In this document: positions 5,806 to 9,885 of the stretch, piece by piece
How positions within the stretch are numbered: position 1 is the stretch's first letter
Layout: every line of letters starts with the position of its first letter
Assembly: GCA_028095445.1 (NCBI GenBank)
Contig: JAOHCJ010000021.1
Location: forward strand, 1-9,885
DNA length: 9,885 bases
Origin: Candidatus Pelagibacter sp.
Lineage (GTDB): Bacteria; Pseudomonadota; Alphaproteobacteria; Pelagibacterales; Pelagibacteraceae
Reading direction: 5' to 3'
The notes under the pieces: generated by a model
Database searches by the model: none
What the model was told of the DNA's origin: nothing
The model's input: the letters and a program-made list of their open reading frames with translations, nothing else
Made by a program: the position numbers and the translations under genes

Positions 5806-7041
5806 ATGAAAATAAGAAACATAATAATTACTTTTGTTTCTGCATTAGCATTATTATTATCTACATCTGTAACATCATTTGCAAAAGTTGTTGGAGATAA
5901 GATAATTTTAGGATCTGCTATATCATTAACTGGAAAATACTCATCAAACGGAGTTCATACGCAAAATGGATATAACATGGCTGTGGATAGAATTAATGGC
6001 ATGGGTGGAGTTAAAGTTGGTGGAAAAACTTATAAGTTTGAAATCATTTATTACGATGATGAATCAAACCCTAAGAGAGCAGCTCAACTTGCAGAAAGAT
6101 TAATCTCACAAGATGGTGTTGAATATATGCTTGGACCATACAGTTCAGGTTTAACAAAAGCAATTGCGCCAGTAACAGAGAAATATGGAGTTCCAATGGT
6201 AGAGGCTAATGGTGCTTCAAGATCTTTATTTACAAAAGGTTATAAATATCTGTTTGCAGTGCTTGCACCAGCAAACTTATATCTTGATGTGGCTATAGAT
6301 TTAGCAGTTGAAAAAAATGGTGGTAAGCCAGTTACAGTTGCAATGGCTTTTGAACAAGATGCCTTTTCTCAAGATGTTAGACTTGGTGTTTTGGAAGCAA
6401 TCGAAAGAACAGGATCTAAAAAAGTAATAGATGACAAGCTACCAAAAGAACTTAATGATATGGCAGCAACATTAGCAAAAGTTAAAGCTGTAAAACCAGA
6501 TGTTCTTGTGGTTTCAGGTCATACTAAAGGTGCTTTAACAGCTGTTAGACAAATTGCTGAAATGAAAGTTGATGTACCAATGCTTGCGATGACACACTGT
6601 GATGCTGCGAAATTATCAAAGCAACATGGTAAAAATTCACAGTATGCACTATGTGCATCTCAGTGGCATAAGACTCTTACTTACAAAGATGATTTCTTTA
6701 AAGATGGCATGACATATGATGCTGACTTTACTAAAGAGTTTGGTTATGCACCTCCTTATCAAGCCGCTGAATCTTCAGCTGCTTTATTGGTATTTAAAGA
6801 TGCATTTGAAAGAGCAAATTCTTTTGACAAAGTAAAAGTTAGAGATGCTCTTGCAGCTACTGATATGCAAACTTTTTATGGAAACATAAAATTTGCAGAG
6901 GGTGGACAGAATACTGATAAGCCAATGGTGTTATTCCAAGTTATGTGTGATGGAGATAAATGTGAAAATAAAGTTGTTGCTCCTACTAAATGGGCTTCAG
7001 CTGAGTTGATACATCCAATACCTTCTTGGTCTAAAAGATAA
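5806..7041 (+). CDS. Periplasmic amino-acid-binding protein of a Liv/HAAT-type ABC importer
   Basis: Type I periplasmic binding protein of the LivJ/LivK family (COG0683-like), which captures an amino acid or related compound and delivers it to the membrane permeases. A signal peptide is evident: KIR at the N-terminus, a hydrophobic core, and likely cleavage after SFA at residue 26. The mature protein opens IILGSAISLTGKYSSNGVHTQNG, the family's ligand-binding start, followed by DRINGMGGVKVGGKTYKFE and YYDDESNPKRAAQLAERLI. It has 411 residues, somewhat longer than LivJ. The mature part contains four cysteines, including a CDGDKC pair near the C-terminus that could form a disulfide. It heads the ABC gene cluster and is followed by a strong terminator hairpin. 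Ligand unknown: branched-chain or other amino acids are likely; urea or amides are possible. Confidence 0.92.
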   Translation: MKIRNIIITFVSALALLLSTSVTSFAKVVGDKIILGSAISLTGKYSSNGVHTQNGYNMAVDRINGMGGVKVGGKTYKFEIIYYDDESNPKRAAQLAERLISQDGVEYMLGPYSSGLTKAIAPVTEKYGVPMVEANGASRSLFTKGYKYLFAVLAPANLYLDVAIDLAVEKNGGKPVTVAMAFEQDAFSQDVRLGVLEAIERTGSKKVIDDKLPKELNDMAATLAKVKAVKPDVLVVSGHTKGALTAVRQIAEMKVDVPMLAMTHCDAAKLSKQHGKNSQYALCASQWHKTLTYKDDFFKDGMTYDADFTKEFGYAPPYQAAESSAALLVFKDAFERANSFDKVKVRDALAATDMQTFYGNIKFAEGGQNTDKPMVLFQVMCDGDKCENKVVAPTKWASAELIHPIPSWSKR

Positions 7042-7053
7042 TATCTAATATGC

Positions 7054-7084
7054 AAAATGCTCCCTAGAAATAGGGAGCATTTTT
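7054..7084 (+). terminator. Strong intrinsic terminator between binding-protein and permease genes
   Basis: A perfect 13-bp stem (7054-7066 with 7071-7083, core ATGCTCCCTA/TAGGGAGCAT) with a GAAA tetraloop ends in a run of five Ts at 7080-7084. It begins 13 nt after the binding-protein stop and ends 23 nt before the permease start. It should end most transcripts after the binding-protein gene, or protect its mRNA 3' end, giving more binding protein than membrane components. Confidence 0.9.
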
Positions 7085-7107
7085 ATGTAGAAAGTTTCAA
7101 AAAATTT

Positions 7108-8001
7108 ATGGATCTACTTATATTTCAAGTACCAATATTGATGGTTCAAGCATCTTTGGATGGAATATTACTTGGAATTTTGTTTGCACTTATTGCTTAT
7201 GGAATGGCTCTTCAATGGGGAGTGATGAATATTATAAATATTGCCCAAGGAGATTTAGTAATTCTTGGTGGATACATTACTTATTTTATGTACCTTTCAG
7301 GAATACATCCAGCTTTAGGCGTAATAGTTGCTCCAGCCATAATGTATTTTGTAGGTGTTGGTCTTTACAAATTAGTAATTAATAAAGTTGTAGATAGAGA
7401 TTTATTTATCTCAATACTTGCTACATTTGGTATAAGCATTCTTTTCATGCAACTAATGAACTTTGCATTTGGTGCAGATGTTGTCCTTGCAAATTCTGAA
7501 TTTGGAACAACAATGTTATTTAATAATTCAGTAACATTGCCTAATTCAAAAATTTTTTCAGCTGTTATAAGTGTTATCTTTGCAATAGGTCTAGTAGTGT
7601 ATATGAAAAAATCAAAGCTAGGTCGTGCGATAAGAGCAACAGCTCAAAATGCAAGAGCAGCAAAGATTTTAGGAGTTGATACAGAAAAAGTTTATGCGGC
7701 TACATTTGGAATTAATGCAGCTCTTTGTGGTGTAGCAGGTTCGTTAGTTGCTATTACGTTCACAATACATCCTTATATGGGACTACCTTACACAATTAGA
7801 TCTTTCATGATTGTTATTATTGCGGGACTAGGAAATTTACCAGGAGTTGCAGTATCGGGCATGGGTTTAGGGGTATTTGAAGAATTTGCTGATTATATTC
7901 TAGGAACGGAATTTAGAATTGGGTCCGTTTTCTTATTATTAGTTTTAATTTTAGTTTATCGAAGATTTAAACTTTCTAAAAAAAGAGAGTATCTAAAATA
8001 A
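7108..8001 (+). CDS. livH: LivH-type ABC permease
   Basis: First membrane subunit of the Liv/HAAT importer. LDGILLGILFALIAYGMALQWGVMNIINIAQGD is split here only by the family's first helix boundary; its end, NIINIAQGD at residues 41-49, is the conserved block after helix 1. The cytoplasmic loop GRAIRATAQNARAAKILGVD, thought to contact the ATPase, and FMIVIIAGLGNLPGVAVSG near the end are also typical. An earlier in-frame ATG at 7057 lies inside the terminator stem and is rejected; ATG 7108 gives 297 residues, the normal length. No strong Shine-Dalgarno precedes it, and ATG 7141 is a less likely alternative. Its TAA shares one base with the ATG of the next gene (TAATG), indicating translational coupling. 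Confidence 0.9.
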   Translation: MDLLIFQVPILMVQASLDGILLGILFALIAYGMALQWGVMNIINIAQGDLVILGGYITYFMYLSGIHPALGVIVAPAIMYFVGVGLYKLVINKVVDRDLFISILATFGISILFMQLMNFAFGADVVLANSEFGTTMLFNNSVTLPNSKIFSAVISVIFAIGLVVYMKKSKLGRAIRATAQNARAAKILGVDTEKVYAATFGINAALCGVAGSLVAITFTIHPYMGLPYTIRSFMIVIIAGLGNLPGVAVSGMGLGVFEEFADYILGTEFRIGSVFLLLVLILVYRRFKLSKKREYLK

Positions 8002-9050
8002 TGAATAAAAATATTATTTTATATTCAGCAATATTAATTTTTGGTGTCCTTGCACCATTTATGTTACCAGCCTTCAAGGTTCAATTATCTATTCTTTGTA
8101 TATTGATTGTTTTAGCATTAACTTGGAATATTCAAGGTGGTGAAATGGGTTATAATTCTTTTGGAAATATTCTCTTTTACGGCCTAGGAATGTATATTTG
8201 TGCTTCCGTTCAAGTTGGCATGTTTTTTCCATTAGCTGAATGGACTGAAAGCGGTGGTGAAAAAACTTTTGTTCATTCACCTACTCAATTTTTTCAAGGC
8301 ATGGCATTTGGTCTTCTACTAGCAGCAATCATACCAACAATAGTTGCTGGTTTAATTGGTTATGCAATTCTTGGACTTAGGGGGCATTATTTTGCAATTT
8401 GTACTTTAGGTCTTGGTGTAGCTGCTGGTGAAATTTCAGGTGGTATTGAAATTATTGGAGCAGGACAAGGGTTCACAACTCCTCCATTTCCAGAAGTTGG
8501 AAGCTTGGAGTCGAGAGGACAATTTTTTTATTTTTTAAGCTTTTTAGTGCTTATTTTAACTTTTGTTGTAGTAAAATCATTTTATTCAACACGATTTAGA
8601 TTAGTCCTTAATGCAATAAGAGACAATGAAGACAAAGCTGAAGCAATGGGAATCCAAACAATGAAATATAAAATTATTGGATGGATGATTTCTGCATTTT
8701 TCTGTGGTTTAGCTGGTGGTATCATGGGTGGATTAGTCGGTTATATAGACTCGACTGATGTTGCTTTTGATGGAAGAGAAATGGGTGTGTTCATGGTTTT
8801 AATGGCAATACTCGGTGGTAAGGGAACATTGTGGGGACCCGTTATTGGTGCAACTCTTTTTCACATATTCAAAGAAGGTTTTTGGACTTACTTTTTGGGC
8901 TGGCAGTATGTTGCGCTTGGTGTACTGATTGTTGTAATTGTAATTTATTTCCCTGAAGGATTAATGGGATGGCTTAGGGAAAAATATCCAGAGAGATTTG
9001 GTGAAGTTGTAGATGAAGCAGATCGTAAAGCTCAGGTGGAATTAAAATGA
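8001..9050 (+). CDS. livM: LivM-type ABC permease
   Basis: Second membrane subunit of the importer, pairing with the LivH-type protein. It has 349 residues with multiple hydrophobic helices. Family blocks are LALTWNIQGGEMGYNSFG, ILGLRGHYFAICTLGLG, the ATPase-contact loop LNAIRDNEDKAEAMGIQ, FFCGLAGGIMGG and AILGGKGTLWGPVIGA. A hydrophilic stretch at about residues 77-93 (EWTESGGEKTF region) lies between helices and is probably periplasmic. It starts at the last base of the preceding stop and its TGA overlaps the next start by 4 nt (ATGA). Confidence 0.92.
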   Translation: MNKNIILYSAILIFGVLAPFMLPAFKVQLSILCILIVLALTWNIQGGEMGYNSFGNILFYGLGMYICASVQVGMFFPLAEWTESGGEKTFVHSPTQFFQGMAFGLLLAAIIPTIVAGLIGYAILGLRGHYFAICTLGLGVAAGEISGGIEIIGAGQGFTTPPFPEVGSLESRGQFFYFLSFLVLILTFVVVKSFYSTRFRLVLNAIRDNEDKAEAMGIQTMKYKIIGWMISAFFCGLAGGIMGGLVGYIDSTDVAFDGREMGVFMVLMAILGGKGTLWGPVIGATLFHIFKEGFWTYFLGWQYVALGVLIVVIVIYFPEGLMGWLREKYPERFGEVVDEADRKAQVELK

Positions 9051-9787
9051 GTATTTTAGAAGTAAGAAATGTAAGTAAATCTTTTGGAGGTGTGAAAGCA
9101 AATGTCGATATTTCATTATCAGTTGAAAAAGGAAAAATTGTTGGTTTAATTGGACCAAATGGATCAGGTAAAACAACTTTATTTAACTCAATTGTTGGAA
9201 CTTATCCTGTAGACAGTGGATCTATAAAATTTAATGACAAAGAAGTGTCTGAGTTACCAGTTCCTGTTATAGCAAAACTTGGTTTGCTTAGAACATTCCA
9301 GCAAACAAGAATTTATGGAAAGTTAAACTGTATTGATAATATGCTAATTAGTCATAAAGGAAGTGATGAAAGTTTAATTACGATATTTTCTAAAATTCCT
9401 AAAGATTTAACAGACAAAGCAGAAAATTTATTGAGTTTTGTTGGTCTTTATCAAAAACGGAAATTGAGAGCAGGAGATTTGTCATTTGGGCAACAAAAAT
9501 TATTAGAGCTTGCAATGGCTTTAATGAATGAGCCAGAAATGCTTTTATTAGATGAGCCTACAGCTGGAATTAATCCAACTTTAATAAATGGAATTATAGA
9601 TAGATTAATTAAGGTAAATCAAGACTTTGGTATTACTCTTCTGGTTATCGAACATAACATGAAGGTGATCATGCAATTAGCAGAAGATATTTTCTGTTTA
9701 GCTCATGGTAAGATGTTGGCTAATGGTTCTCCAGATGAAATTAAAAATGATAAGCGAGTGATTGACGCTTATTTGGGAGCACAATAA
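9047..9787 (+). CDS. livG: LivG-type ABC ATPase
   Basis: Cytoplasmic ATP-hydrolysing subunit of the importer, 246 residues. All ABC motifs are intact: Walker A GPNGSGKTT (residues 36-44), Q-loop FQQ (84-86), signature LSFGQ (145-149), Walker B MLLLDEP (165-171) and switch His203 in VIEHNM. The sequence LEVRNVSKSFGGVKAN and the VIEHNMKVIM ending are characteristic of LivG rather than LivF. It overlaps livM by 4 nt, and its TAA shares one base with the ATG of the following gene. Confidence 0.93.
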   Translation: MSILEVRNVSKSFGGVKANVDISLSVEKGKIVGLIGPNGSGKTTLFNSIVGTYPVDSGSIKFNDKEVSELPVPVIAKLGLLRTFQQTRIYGKLNCIDNMLISHKGSDESLITIFSKIPKDLTDKAENLLSFVGLYQKRKLRAGDLSFGQQKLLELAMALMNEPEMLLLDEPTAGINPTLINGIIDRLIKVNQDFGITLLVIEHNMKVIMQLAEDIFCLAHGKMLANGSPDEIKNDKRVIDAYLGAQ

Positions 9788-9885
9788 TGTCAAATCAATA
9801 TGAGGTATTAGGAAAAGCACCAACTTCTGAGGATTTAAAAAAATTATCTCCTGATGAAATTCATTTAACAATTAAAGATTTAAAT
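9787..9885 (+). CDS. Start of the next ABC-operon gene, probably the LivF-type ATPase (3' end cut off)
   Basis: An open frame begins at ATG 9787, overlapping the livG stop by one base, and runs 33 codons to the window edge. The first 25 residues (MSNQYEVLGKAPTSEDLKK and on) are hydrophilic and unlike any LivF start I know. The last eight visible residues, LTIKDLN preceded by H, match the opening strand of an ABC ATPase domain (h-L-x-V-x-x-L). Position after livG and this strand suggest LivF with an N-terminal extension. Walker A would lie outside the window, so the call cannot be confirmed here. Confidence 0.6.
   Translation, partial: MSNQYEVLGKAPTSEDLKKLSPDEIHLTIKDLN

Noticed and set aside
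7057..7107. ATG start of the LivH permease within the terminator
   Set aside because: The first codons would encode the terminator stem; ATG 7108 matches normal LivH length.
8089..8280. 63-codon open frame on the - strand
   Set aside because: Antisense to the livM coding region with no recognisable features.
1..9885. CRISPR, transposon, integrase, toxin-antitoxin, phage or defence genes, tRNA or rRNA
   Set aside because: No spaced repeats, terminal inverted repeats, characteristic protein motifs or cloverleaf sequences were seen on either strand.

Overview
The window is AT-rich (roughly 30% GC by eye) and densely packed. Genes abut or overlap by a few bases, and Shine-Dalgarno sites are mostly weak. 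Gene content (RodA, GrxC, a TIGR03643/DUF2805 protein, MsrB, a LysE-type exporter and a Liv-type ABC cassette) and the streamlined layout fit a marine alphaproteobacterium of the SAR11/Pelagibacter kind. This placement is inferred from style and protein flavour; the window has no rRNA or other marker that would prove it.

Layout. (1) Bases 1-827 hold the 3' three quarters of rodA, cut by the window edge. (2) Bases 896-3982 carry an FAD-dependent D-amino-acid dehydrogenase (DadA-like), an EamA/DMT permease and a D-2-hydroxyacid dehydrogenase on the + strand with no real gaps, followed 3 nt later by msrB (3986-4357). The first two of these genes are each broken by what looks like a single inserted base: an A6 run at 1156-1161 and a GGG at 2979-2981. 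(3) A DUF2805 gene and grxC lie on the - strand (4428-4982) and converge on msrB. (4) A 126-bp divergent spacer with an inverted repeat and a short tandem repeat separates them from a LysE/RhtB exporter (5109-5723). (5) From 5806 to the end runs a branched-chain/hydrophobic-amino-acid (HAAT) ABC importer: periplasmic binding protein, a strong hairpin terminator, then LivH-, LivM- and LivG-like genes joined by 1-4 nt overlaps, and the first 33 codons of the next gene, probably the LivF ATPase.

Working together. The five ABC genes form one importer: binding protein, two permeases and two ATPases. The terminator after the binding-protein gene would let that subunit be made in excess. The 896-3982 cluster suggests uptake or export of an amine or amino acid, oxidative deamination to a 2-oxo acid, and 2-oxo/2-hydroxy acid interconversion; the substrate cannot be read from the sequence. 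MsrB and GrxC are thiol-redox repair functions.

No mobile element, CRISPR array, tRNA, rRNA or defence system was seen. I did not find a clearly new system. The points most worth a second look are the paired frameshifts, the hairpin just before the dadA start, the divergent spacer at 4983-5108, and the cysteine rearrangement in MsrB.
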